64,000 nt of DNA from positions 6,203,364-6,267,363 of the forward strand of contig CM040751.1 of assembly GCA_022829145.1 (NCBI GenBank), read 5' to 3'. A model generated the notes under the pieces. It was given only the letters and a program-made list of their open reading frames with translations. It was not told where the DNA came from and did not search any database. The DNA comes from Albula goreensis (taxonomy: Eukaryota > Chordata > Actinopteri > Albuliformes > Albulidae). The position numbers and the translations under genes are program-made. Below, one piece after another: positions 9,860-22,363 of this stretch (position 1 is its first letter; every line of letters starts with the position of its first letter).

Positions 9860-10160
9860 CCGCCCGACAAAATGACGAAAGTTTCAATTGGATACCCGAG
9901 GCCGAACGATCATCGTGCGGAGCCGTGGCGGGTCGGGACTTGGACACGTCGGAAGTGACAGGGCGAGAACATGAAGATGGAGCACAATGAGATCTCTATC
10001 TCTACGGGGCGCGATGGTCTAATCGTCTCCTTGATCATCATCCGGCGCTGATGGGATGTGCTTAACCGTAGCGTCTCGCAGGGACTGAAAATGTCCGCGG
10101 TGAACACTCCAGATGGCAACAAACAGTGACTTAGTCTGTCTCGGTCGACTCTAATGGTTC
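9860..10160. promoter_or_regulatory. CpG-rich island next to the LTR element (candidate)
   Basis: About 25 CpG dinucleotides occur in roughly 300 bp, including GGGGCGCGATGG, ACACGTCGG and TCCGCGG, in an otherwise CpG-poor neighbourhood. A minus-strand frame at 9910-10245 crosses it but shows no domain. It may be a regulatory island or an old promoter. Conservation and methylation are unknown. Confidence 0.35.
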
Positions 10161-11929
10161 CAAAAGTACTGCTTCCTTTATAAGAAAAGCATATTGGCTC
10201 CATTATTTGCTTTTCTTTGCATTTTGTTCGGACCAACATTAGCAAAGCATAATTATCTCATTGACCATGCACAATCACCTCTTTGACTAATGAAGTGATG
10301 CAATGCTAAATCAATGGCCTGTATTAATGCCACTGTCGGCTATCAATGATACATGTATTAAATGTATGAGAGTGCACATTCAGGAACTTGTTTAATTTCG
10401 ATCCTCTTTTTTTTCTCAGAAAACACTTCATAAACGTTTGTTTTAACCAGGATTTTGAGAGGTTTGCTTTCTCTGAAGTGGAAATAGTGATTGGCATGCA
10501 GTGAGGTTCTCTCATTGAATCACATACATTTCTCCTGCCTCCATTAAGTAATGGGATGTGACTGATTTGGCGAAAATTGGTTCGACAAATGTTGCTGGTT
10601 GTGGGGGAAAAAAGAAGAAAAAGTAAAAGAACATATCATATTCCTGGATGCAAAGCTGTTTTCCAAAGCCTCTGCCCTTACCGCACAACAGTACCCTGAA
10701 TGGGGGTGGAAAACTCTGGTTTCGTAAAATAAAAGTCTAGCCAGTTTTTTTATTCTACCTATGCATTCACTGAGCTGATTTTGAACTGCTCGTTCATCTC
10801 AGACGAAGATGAAGTCAGTAGGTTGATTGCATGGGTAGACAAATGCGTAGCGGTTTGTCTGCATTATGAAGCCAGGATGGCCATCTCTGACCCAGAAGAA
10901 CATGCACTCAATATATGTGGGGATTCTATTGTCTGATTCATAGTGGGAGATTATAACAAGTTGTGTTTTTGAGGAATCCTCATCTCCTCAGAGAAAACCC
11001 CATTACCTGACAGGACTTGAGAGGGTGAGTTGGGAAAGGCAGCGGGGCACTGAGAAGACTAAAACCTTGAGCCAAATCGCATGAGAAGTGGTGCAAGGTC
11101 TAATGGGAAGGCCAAGGTCGATTCCAAAGGACTCTGACCACATAGCCGCTGTCCAAGGGGAAGCTGTAATCTGTCTCTTGCACCCACGCACGCATGCGCA
11201 CGACAGCTCCCCCACATCGTCCAGGAGGACAACTCATTTGCATAGAAGACAGGCATGCTCTGCAAATTAATTTCTAGTGGAATAAAAAAAAAGACTAAAT
11301 CCATCAGCGGGAGGATGAGAAATGCATAATTTAATCCGAGCAGCGTGAAACGTACTGAAGCACAGGTCAAGCTTCTGCCTCTCTCATGTGACACAGGAAG
11401 CTAGGCATGAAATCACTACTGAGCGCGCCCAGTCTGTAAAGACTGTCCTATATGAAAATGGGGGTGTGAGTCGGCCATTAAGAAGCGAGGCCTGTAACCG
11501 GGAGCTTTCTGGTTCACTTCATTCTTCGCATCTGCCTTGCGACATAGTGCACGGCGTGAATTGCTTTGATAAATATTCAATAGCATAAAATGCAAAATGG
11601 GTAATGCGTGTCTCTGAGATGCATTCATATGCCAAGCAAATTAATGGTTATTAATAAATGACATTTTTCTTTCTGCTTGAATGTAGTGTAAGATGCACTC
11701 GTGCTCATGTGAGTGGGCAATGAGTGCAAGCATTAAGAACACGTACATTTATTTTGTATCGGAAGGAAAAGGGCGAAAGCGTACTTTGAGAAAAGCGTAG
11801 TTCATGGGTCTGCCTGCCTACTTGTGAGGACATATTTAGAGGTGGTCTTTGGGAACACCAGTGAAATATATTGACCATACATTATGCAAAATCATTACTA
11901 ATTTATCTTCCATTATCTCATGAGACAAG
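10161..11929. other. Gene-free stretch with a mild CpG rise
   Basis: The first half is AT-rich and featureless. From about 11080 to 11560 CpGs are more frequent (CCCACGCACGCATGCGCACGAC near 11184-11205, and GAGCGCGCCCAG near 11421). Open frames at 11003-11394 overlap in several frames with no family resemblance. No gene is supported. Confidence 0.45.
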
Positions 11930-12320
11930 GTTGCCGCGGACCCGTTCAGACATGGAGTCTCGCTCGATTGTCATGTTTGATCTCGTAATGCCTCAAATTA
12001 ATTCCCCCGTCTAACACATTCTTGCAGTGGGGATCTTGCATGCGGCTTGTTTAGAAGGCCTCTTTGACTGTGCTGAATGTGGGTTGAGCGGGAAGGTGTC
12101 ACGGGGAGTTCATTTCGTGGCGCGCCTGGGTGTGAGCGGCGAATGGCTGAGCGGGCGTGCGCAACGTGCGCAAGCTCGGTTGGTCAGGCTCCAACGGCTG
12201 CGATTTTGAAGGGCGTCGGGAAAGATAAACCTGGCGCCGCGTGTCACCTCGTTCGAGACACCTGCAGGCGTGCGATTCTGTTTTCGTTAGGGGCGAGGGA
12301 GGGGGTTGGGGGTGGGGGTT
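11930..12320. promoter_or_regulatory. CpG island with G-rich edge (candidate promoter/enhancer)
   Basis: This is a dense CpG block with CCGCGGACCCG at its start, then GTGGCGCGCCTGG, GCGGGCGTGCGCAACGTGCG and CTGGCGCCGCG. It ends in a run of G-tracts at 12290-12318. CpG density is far above the flanks. Open frames at 12027-12322 reflect the GC content and show no domain. Such blocks in fish DNA can be promoters of unannotated transcripts or conserved enhancers. Confidence 0.42.
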
Positions 12321-15300
12321 GATGAAATAAGTCTGCCGAGGTGAGATAGGCCCATCCAATTGTTTGAACAGCGAAATGCATTTGGCAGATAAAAAATGGA
12401 GGTCAGTCCACTGGAGTGCATTATTAGGAAGTAATTCTTTACATTGACACCCAAGAAAGATTGGTAGCATCTTTGTAAATGTGTATAACAAGGGTAACAC
12501 CTCGGACAAGCCATTAGCTAGACATGGGAAGGATAAACTGACAAGTCTGCAATGCTTTTGCCATTCTCTGATACAGTCAACACTGCTCAGTGAAACACAT
12601 TCTACACAGCGCTCTGTTTGTTCTGTGTGGAGTGTATTGGTTAGAATGTGCTCGGCAAGTCTGGAAGCCATTGCCCCGAATCTGCATTAAGCATGTAGCT
12701 TACACCATGAATTGGTTACATACACTGATTGGTTGTAGAGTGTGCATTATTTTTTAATAATTGCACATTTTGAAAGAGTATGATGTATCATTACCTCTGT
12801 TCAAAATTATTTGACAGATTTATTCAAAATTATTACATATTCCATGTCCAGCTGAACATAGGTGCTGAACATGATCTCACATCAACAACAACAGAACTCA
12901 AAACGAACCATAAAAATCAGCAGAGTCACATGACTATCTGAAAGGGAAGACACTTCAGTTCAGGTCACTGTTGATGAGGCAGTTCTAATCAATGGAAAAA
13001 GAATGGAACATAAAAGAAAGGATTAAGAACAAAATGATTTGCTTGTGCATAGTGAAGGACATAATCGTGGACAGTACAGAATCGTCCTTGTGTACAGTAG
13101 AGTGTGTATAGAGCATCTCCGATAGCTGTCGTGAATCTGTTTTGAGTGGTTTCAGCCCACTTGCTTACGCTTATTGTTTTCGCACTCTGAGATGACATCT
13201 CCTCAGAGCTGAGCATGGGATTTTGGAAGTAGCGAAAAAAGAAATATGGTTTGCAGCGGTTTAGAGATTTCAGTGCTCTGATGACAGCACTGTTGATCTC
13301 AGCTCTCGGTGGACCTCTCATTTTGTTGACCCGAAAATAAAAAAAAACTCCCAGCCAGTTGAAAAGAGAAAATTGTACTTTTTAATTTTGTGTGTGTAAC
13401 GCCTAAAACACATTTATTTTGTTTTGAACTGCACTCCAGTTAGTTGGATGTTGTTTTCAAGAGTAACTCTCAAAGGATGTGAACTAAATTTTGAATAAAA
13501 TGCATTGCCTTCTACTCCTCTGTTTTATGTTATTGCATAAACATGTGGTATAATTTTAGCAACTCCATTCACAGAGTTCAAAACCCAGCTGAAACGAGTC
13601 TGACGCAAATTTAACACTGTTGTATGGGCAGGGTAACATAGGGTAACATAATCCGTATGCACCAAGCAAGAAAAACCAGCAATTATCTGATTAAAGGTGT
13701 CTCGTACTGTCCTGCACTGTATCGTTTTTCATGATACGAGATCTCAAACAGACCGCATCAATTGACTGACTGTGTTTCCTCACAGTGGAAGGTGAAGGTG
13801 ACAGGGAGAGAAACGTTCTCTGAATCTTTCACACTTATGAGATTCAGTACCACTGCCGTATTTGTCCTTTTCTACACAACCCTCTGAATGGTTTCGTTGG
13901 AGCCAATTTTCTGGCTGGTTCCCTATTCCACTCTAAAGAATTTTTATGCCTTCCGCAGAAATGTACCAAAATATACCTTTTTCAATTGCAGAGCCCTTTT
14001 TGTTTCTCAACACGCTGACCTTTCTGGGTCAGGTTGTTTGCTTTCACTGCCAGTCCACACAAACAATGATAAAAGAGCTTTTTTCCGAAGGAAAATCCTA
14101 GCGATTATTGAAAGAAAATAATGTCTGTACTTGGACATGCTTCAAACCTTTCTTCCACATAACCTTTTGTGAAGACGAAAGAGTTTCTTTTCTTTTCCCC
14201 AGTATAGATCAGTCTTGCAGCATTCATTAGGATTTATTTAGATCCCCATAAGCTTATTTGTAGTGTATTAACGGTCATATCTTCAAAGTATGCGTCTCAC
14301 TTAGATAATCCAATTTTCTGTTATAAAGCGGTCTTGTTCCCAGTACACTGCTTTGAAAGACAATTTTCTTTACGAGTTTATTTATTATTTCATAACTGCC
14401 AAATTCATGCCCTTAAAAAGTCATGTTAAAATCCTCTCTTTTTTTTTTTCCTCCAAGGGACAAAAATGACATCAATTGAATTTTATAGATTTGGAAGCAG
14501 CATCCCACTGGTTTCCATTACAGTTGGAGCAGATTGCTGTTCCACCAAATTAGTTTTATTGTGGCTGGTATTTAACAGCTAGGATTGATGCGAGAAATTA
14601 TTTTTTTACGGAGACGGTCGCTAGGGGGAAGGAGACTGAGGACCAAATGGTAATTCCCCCTGATCGTAGCTCTCGACATACAAATCTAAATGGCTGTCCC
14701 ATTGTCCTTTTCGTAAATGTTTTTGATAAATAACACTGGAGGAGTGGGGAATTCGGGGAACAAAGCAATTAAGTGTTTAGTATTTTGTGTTCTCTTGTTC
14801 AAAGGCATAATAGATGCATTTTTTGTCATGCTTGCTTAGTTATTTGTGTAATTGGATTGAAGGGGCGGTGCTTCAGTATGTTTGAGAGTCACCCATCCAA
14901 GCCTCACTCCAGCCCAGTGTACTTCCTGATGGCACGCACACAATTTTCATAAATATATCACAAGGATGGGCATGTGTTACAGCTGCAATGTATGGAAAAG
15001 GATATGTCAATGCAAATGCAATGTCAGGTTTATTCCAGTCATCATTTAAGACAGGTGAAGTCAATTTGGTGTCTGCAAACTTGAATTTTGAGTTAGATTT
15101 GTAAAGTTAATTTCATTATGCTAAGATTTTAACCGCTTTAAATGAGACAACTTATTGTGAAATGCAGACTGCTCTCTTACTCCTAGATGTTAACAGAAAC
15201 ACAAAAAAATATTTATGTATATTTATATATGCATGTACGGACCTTAACTTGGTCTGTTCAATTTACTGCGTTTAGTTCCTTTAATGTTCTGTGGCAAAAC

Positions 15301-17984
15301 ATTCCATGTGAAAAAAGTTACCTTTTTCATTGATTTATAGATACAGAGCTGAAACCAGTGCAGTCCTGGAGCCTGATTATTGAAACTAAATCATGTGTGT
15401 AAAATGAAGGCTTTAAAGACCAAGCAAATGGTAATGAAGCAAACCTGCATTCTTTTAAAATCTGTTTAAGCACAAAATTAAACAACACATTTTTCAGCCA
15501 CATTAATTTCTCAAAAGATCGTCTGGAATGAAAGCCAGAACACAGGGGGGTTCAAGCGGATTGAGATCGGGAATCCCTGAACCAGATGTTTCTTTTTAAA
15601 TTTGATTTGGTCTCATACCATTTACATCCCTCTCTCTCTCCAGCCACTTTTGTTGATTTGTTACATTTTTAACCAACTGCATAAATATGCAAATTAAAAA
15701 TCTGAGTAAGTGCATTGATAGACTTAGCAACTGAGTCCATCTTGTTGCATATTTGAACAAAGTTTCAACTCTATTCAGGATTCAAGATGCGTTAGCCTGC
15801 TCAGTGCTTAGCTATCATAATTGAGAAACATATCACATCGCTACAAACAATGCCAAGGAAAACTTGTGTAGACTGGGCATAATATGTGTGCAAGGAAGCT
15901 GCTTTGCCATCCTCAGTGAAGAAACTTCACATTGGATAGCTGGCTAGTTAACTAGCTACATTAATTGAAACACTATTAACTCCTTGAGGATATAGCTAAT
16001 TGCGTTTTTTTTCAATTGCAGATTTAGTTGGAACATCACTCGGATAGAAGTCTGTATCTTAAAAGACTGACCCCCAAATCACAACCTGCTCCGAGCAAAC
16101 AATTCTTTGCCAGCCTGTCTTGGTCAGTATGCATTCTGTGAATTTGTATGCTAATGGGAGAGTGGGGGAGTTGATCGTTCTTTATTACATCAGTGTCTGT
16201 AATTGGATTTCATCTAAATTAACTCAATTAAGACAAACATAATCAAAATAAACCATGTCATAGCAGTTATCAAAGGCTGTCATGATGGTTTATGACCGTC
16301 ACGATAACACTCCATGACATGACACAACAGCACTTTTACCGATAATGCTAACTTGACATGCTACATGGTCACACTGGTCTTATGAGGATTCAAGTTGAGT
16401 GTTACCAAACATAACACATCGTGCATTCTTAACTGATTATTTGTAATCGACGTCCTTCGGCCCAAGACCTGACATGACCAGATCATTTTTCAGAAGGTAA
16501 TGCGCCTGTCAAAGTACCTGTAAAAGTTAGATTTGCCTCCATCTTACGGCACAATTTCACTCACTGCAACACTTGCCAGTGTCAAATCAATGCCTGAGAC
16601 CACCCTAGGAACCTTTTGAACAGCCTTTTAAAACTAAAGACCTTGATTCTGTGGCTACCTTTACCTGTCAAGCCATTGTGTAACAGCTGGACAACAACAC
16701 GGGATACCATGTGGTCCAGCGGCTCTGTGTGTATTCGCTCATGCATATATTTGTCTGACTTCTGACATCCAGCAGTCCGTCAGGACCAACAAGCCTGTCT
16801 GATCTTCTTTTGTAAAAGGTGTTAGCCTCCAGGACTTGCCAGAGGCGGCAATCGTCTGTCTCATTGAACTATTTTTCTTGCGTGACCTCATGTTGGCACT
16901 TGGCAGCTTTCATAGACCTTCTCCAGGTTTTATATTGTGTTTTGTATGAGTCACTACTTGCATTGAACCTTTGAGCTTTTCCTTGATGTCTCTCTGAACT
17001 ATTGTTTCTGGTTTTGGCCAATGATGTCCTTCAATAAACACAGCAAATACAAATAACGCGGATGTTGCGTATTAAGTGGGCCTCACAGACGTATTCATCA
17101 AGGTCTACAGTGGAATTTTTAGACACTGCCAACCCATTGGCTGAACAAAATCCTTTGAGTTTCATCACTGCATCCTCAAACAAACAGTCAACTGCCCATT
17201 CTGGTAGTTTGGACTCAGAGTTTTTACAAGAAAACGTACGGGTCGTGACACTTATGATCTGGCTGAGTGGGATGTAAACATTCTTGAAGTGAGTGTTCTC
17301 AGAGTGAAAGCATCACCCTCTTCACTTCCCTTTTACATTTGTCACAGAATAAAATTCAGAAGCTATGCTAACTGCAATCCTCAAATGTCATATTTTAATT
17401 TGGAGATTTAGAAGCGATCCATCTCACCCTTTTTTAAAACCTCAATATACTTTGCATTTATGATTCCACATTTTATCTCACCATGGAAGGGCATTGGTTA
17501 ATTGCATAGCCAATTGTCCATCAATAATATGGATAATATATGGAAACGTTGTTGGTTTTCAGCTTTGAGCTATGTCTATATTGGTTATGAATGTAATTGG
17601 TAATGTTATCACATCTCTGCCAAGTTAGCTTAAAATGCTTGCATTACCTTGTCAGAGTACCCAACTTCTTTTCATTTTTGCCTTAAAATTTTGAGCATAA
17701 GAATGGGTGGAAATGTCCTGCACTGTAAGCTTTTGTTCTCTTCCAAAGCCATGCAAGCCCCTCGTTAAACTCACATTTTAAGATGAGACACAAACACTGA
17801 CATTTTGTTGAAAAATTTAACATGAGGCTTCAGAGATGATGTAGCATAGTTCCCCCCACCCCCAGTGGGGTTGAAGGAGACTCGGTGGAGTGATATGAGA
17901 GGCCCTAACAGAGAGAACTGTTAGGAATGCCGATCCAGTTCCATGAAGACATAATCCCGGGATAAAGGATTGGCTGCAGTCGAC
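12321..17984. other. Gene-free AT-rich stretch
   Basis: No exon, RNA gene or clear transposon is seen. A minus-strand frame at 12099-12671 has no motif. A segment at about 14570-14780 stands out for mixed composition and several transcription-factor-like cores, including CCATTGTCC (SOX-like) and CAATTAAGTG (NKX2-like). A short direct repeat, AGGGTAACAT, occurs twice near 13630-13648. Part of 15340-15380 (AAACCAGTGCAGTCCTGGA) resembles a degenerate dispersed fish repeat. The rest shows nothing notable. Confidence 0.45.
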
Positions 17985-17998
17985 GGGGGGGGGGGGTT
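17985..17998. repeat. Poly(G) run
   Basis: About twelve G residues in a row interrupt mixed sequence. It is a slippage-prone homopolymer that may be miscounted in assembly. Confidence 0.85.
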
Positions 17999-18112
17999 GT
18001 GGTCGAGGGAAAGGGTGGCACAGCAACTCTTCCCTTGCCAGACTTGTGCCTCAATCTCCTGCCACTCCCAGCAGCCACTCGGGGCCCTGGTTTTCTGTGA
18101 ACTGGCAGCTCG

Positions 18113-18136
18113 CTCTCTCTCTCTCTCTCCCTCCCT
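18113..18136. repeat. (CT)n microsatellite
   Basis: A CT dinucleotide run grades into CCCTCCCT. It is a simple pyrimidine repeat. Confidence 0.9.
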
Positions 18137-21100
18137 GCCACATCTCCTTACAGTTCTGCACTCTAAAGTCACTCGAGTCGCAGATTCCAGTTAATCTGCT
18201 CTGCAGTCCACTCTCTGAGGGCAGCGCATGCATAACCTGAATTTCAGAGACTCTCAGTCTGTGCCCGGGCTGTTAATGAGCTTTCAAAGCGAATGGGACG
18301 TCAAGGCCGCCACAGCACGAGTGACACCTCGGTTCAGGAGGTATCAGGTACATTTTCTGTGCTGCTCCACATCTCAGGGGCACCTGGGGATACCTTCAAG
18401 TAAAAAAAAAAAAAATAAAACATAATTACAGGGTGTCCCACAGGAAAGTCGCCAGTCTTGGCGCTGTGGGGGACTGTGGATTCGCAGAAAGACTGCATCC
18501 AAATGTTTTGGGAAGAAGACGTTCATAAACATTTTATCACACATACATGCTGTTTACAATGAAATCAAAACTACTTTTCAATACCCACTGACAGTTAAAT
18601 CACCTCTCCTCTGCCTTTCACACATCTTCCTTCATTGATGAAGATTTACAGGAGTTAAGAAAAAAAACATTGTAGATTAATTTCAGGACATTTCCTCTCT
18701 AGGTGCTGTTAAAACAGGGATCCTTGATCTCATGGACAGATTCTGATTTGGAAAGCAAATTATTCATCTCTTGTTAAAGGTCAGTCACTATGTTTCAGGT
18801 TTCATATTCAACCTCAGCTCAATATTGAATAAGGTTCAAAGTTCAAAACTGAATGTTGAAAAACTGCAAATTCTTCCATCTGAAACCAAGCTTAAATTGT
18901 ACATCCAGTCAACATCTTCTTTTCCACCATCTGTTCACCTTCCTCTCGACTTGTAGATTTGTTAAACCTTGAGATCCCTGGAGTAAGAACCTGGAGGATG
19001 CTGGTATGTGGCCTCTTTGAAGTAGCTGATGGTGTCAATGTTCACAGGAACTTGCACATGCATCCAAGGAGAGCAGATCGCTTAAGCACAATGGACAGAT
19101 TTGCACGTCAGCTCTTCATTGAAAAGCACAAGCCTTTTATAATCCTTTGTTTAACTGGGTAGATCAACTTAAGAACTCTCTTCTCTCTTCCAGCGATTTA
19201 CTTTGGGAATCAATGTTTGGTCGGAGTTTGCAAGAGATTATGTCGTCAATCGGGTATTGGGATTGTTCAGATGAAGCCAGATGAGGAAATTTCACCAGTA
19301 CATCGGGATTATCATCTTTGCTCTTTTGGAAAGTGATGGGATATTTAATGATCCAAGAACATAGATTTCTGGCATTCAGATCCTTGGTTTAATGTCTTAT
19401 ACAAAAGACTGTATCCTCAACGCAGAGTGCCTATCACTGTGCTGGAGCACTGGATTTCTAATTGAACATCCTGTCTTTGTTACGGTTTGAAAGGTTATCA
19501 TCTTAGATACACATCTATATGTCACACAATATCCATTGATGCCTTAAGCCAGCACTTTTTGTCTGGTTACTCCTTAGCCAATGTACCTCAAGCAGGGCTG
19601 GCCAATAGCTTCTCCAATATGAAAAGTTGTTTTCCTACAACAGTTGTTCTGTGTCCGACCTTACATGACACAGAGGTTGTAGGTCAAGCTCAAAAAAGTT
19701 GAAGATAAACTCAAATGTTTGAGAAGGAAAAAAAACACAGAAACAATGATGCATCACTTTGTTTTAATGTATCGCTTCGTTTATGAAATGTGAAACGTTT
19801 TTGTGGTTTGGTGTTAAAAAATTTTTGTGTGTGAACACAAAATGAAAATCTATAAGTGGATGTTACCATGAGCTTTGGAAATGGTGGAAGTCTGTGTATC
19901 TACTCAGAAAGCCAGAAATTGCAAACTGGAAAAGCATTCCAGTGACAGTAATTCTCAGTCATTCAGCAATGTGGTTTATTTGGAAGTTATAGAAAAAAGC
20001 TAGTGAAAGTATGCAAAAACGAAGCAAATTTAACATGCAGTAACACAACTATATTTATAGGATTTTTTAAAACTTTTGTGCTGCTCTATGCAAAAATATA
20101 TATCAGCAAGGACGTCAATATACATGTTCTACTTCCAGCTATATACCCAGCCAAATATATTTAATTACGCTGCATGGGCCAGCAAGACACACAAATGACA
20201 TTCCCGTTAAAAAAACAGTCCCAAGACTTCTAACAATCAATAATGCAATATTTAAAGTAACATGATTTATATAAGCTAGTTAGCCACCAGTACTGTAACA
20301 TTTACAAAAATGAGTTTTGTCACCCATTGCCGAGTTCTGACAGAGTGCGGGAGTGTCTGTGCTTCAGAGTTGTGTTTGCATTTTGTGTGTACAGACCAGC
20401 CTTGACTAAAAATCACATTCTCTTTAGATGCATAGCCGCTGAAATATGAGAACTAATTACCAGGGGTTGTGGCGCTCTTTTCTCGAGCAGCCACCATTGA
20501 AACTCTGGACTATGTTATTAGCAACGATTATGTCGACCTTGTCTGCTCTGAACAGATGATGTGAATATCCCTCACCACAATTCAATTACACATTTTCCAC
20601 AAGAAAAATTCAAAAATGTACATGTTTTGAGACCAGTTGAACAAAATTGGCCAACGAAAGAACTGTACTACTTTTGAGTTGTTCTTTTGTGGTATAATTT
20701 AAAGTGATAAACATATTTCGATTGGTGAACATTTTGGTAAAGACATGAGCCAAACGCCAATGAACTTTGTTACTAGATCCAGAGGCTAAAGGAGCTTCCT
20801 GTCTCTCCCCCACCCAAGCCACTGCTGTACGGGAAAGTACAGGACATCTTTCCCCAGTTCTTTCTGTTCTATGTGCGTTCATAACAGGTTTCTCCTCCTT
20901 TAACCCCAGGCAACAGGAGGTAATAATGTAGCCACATCACCTCACAGCTCGGGTATTTGTTGTCTTCCATACACATGGTGCGAGCGCCAGGGGCTCACTG
21001 GGCATGTCAGACACCTGGCTGGGGTCGTGGTGGCCTTAGGTGGTGTGTTTGGCGCAATGGCTGGCTGCCAGCGTGAAGCCCAATCAGTCTGTAATGAGGG

Positions 21101-22247
21101 CCCTGGGCTGGCTTGGCATTGCCCTTGACAGACAGCGCATCCCATTCACAGTTGGCGAGGGCATTGAAGACCAGACAGCAAAATCTCTCCCATCACTAAG
21201 ATCAGATGGTTGGGGGGAAAAAAGCATTTGAACTATGAAACTGGGACAGGGAGGCACATAACTTCTGTACATCATATTCTTTAAAATGTTATTTATCAAC
21301 ATGACGTGTCAGGGCTAGATTCAATCAACTTCTCCAGTTCTCATCCTGTATGCCTCTATTCTCATCCTGAATATTCTGTATGCAATTTAATCAAACGAGA
21401 TTTCACTTGACAACAGTGTTCTTTGATTGTGTTAGATTTTAGAATCCAGAAAATACAAAATATTGGGCTAATGTGAATGTCTATTTTGACTGAGTTGCAT
21501 GTGCTCTAACATAGATTAAATGTATTTGATTGATAAAATATATATGTGTGTGTATGTGTGTGTATAAATATACAATATGACACAATTCATTCCTGGTTAC
21601 AGCCTGCTGTTTGATCACACTTGTCTCATGCCTAACTGCAAAAGTCCACATCTGCTTTTCAGAAGAATTACCACCCGCCTGCAATAATTACCTGCTTTGA
21701 AAAGATGTATCCCACAGTATTCATTTGCATAAGCCCTTCCCAGATTTTGTTCACCAACACAAACATAAGATTGCATATGTATGAGCTGGAAATGACTTTG
21801 CAAAAGCAGGCGAACCCACAATCAGGCGAAGAGCCTGATTCTGTCACAGTCAGGAGGTTGAAAGTACATCGCAATAACAAACATAAATGTCCAGTGATGA
21901 TTGAGTGATCTTTGCAGGCTTTGGACACCCAGAGAACTTTTTCCATTCAATATCCACAGTTCATAAAGTATGATCTTTCCTTTGATATGAGAATTGTGTG
22001 TGTTTTTTCAAGGTTGGGGGCTCACACACACAAACAGACAGATCGAAATACTCTTCCATATAAGGGGTGAGAAGGTGTGACTCAACTTCAAGAGATGGAG
22101 GAGGCATGAAGAAAAGGATACACAAGTCTGTTGTGTAGTATTGTTCAATCGTAATAATGATACATTAAAGTTCCCAAATATTTGCACATTTGCAATTACT
22201 TTCTTGTCAGTCTGCTCCTAATGTAATCTGCTCCTACTGTTGCGAAT
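18137..22247. other. Gene-free stretch
   Basis: A poly(A) run sits near 18400-18412 and is soon followed by CAGGGTGTCCCACAGG, which recalls a mariner end but has no visible partner. 20941-21180 is GC-richer than its surroundings with CCAATCAGTCTG and GAGGGCCCTGGG, and is a weak regulatory candidate. A TATG/TG-rich run lies at 21538-21572. No gene is supported. Confidence 0.45.
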
Positions 22248-22363
22248 AAAGAGTGCCAAGACCATGGAGGTGGCCTAAAGAGTGCCAAGCCCATGGAGGT
22301 GGCCTAAAGAGTGCCAAGCCCATGGAGGTGGCCAAAAGAGTGCCAAGCCCATGGAGGTGGCCT
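22248..22363. repeat. 29-bp tandem repeat, four copies
   Basis: Four near-identical 29-bp units (22248, 22277, 22306 and 22335) contain AAAGAGTGCCAAG and CCATGGAGGTGGCC. Only two substitutions are visible between units, so the duplication is recent. The array has a partial fifth start, AAAGACTTGG. The open frame through it is a by-product of sequence content. Confidence 0.95.

Noticed and set aside
12027-12671. Overlapping frames of 60-190 codons in the CpG island
   Set aside because: High GC lengthens frames by chance. No domain, and the frames conflict on both strands.
18429-18560. CAGGGTGTCCCACAGG as a mariner-type terminal repeat
   Set aside because: No matching inverted copy or TA duplication was found within a few kilobases.
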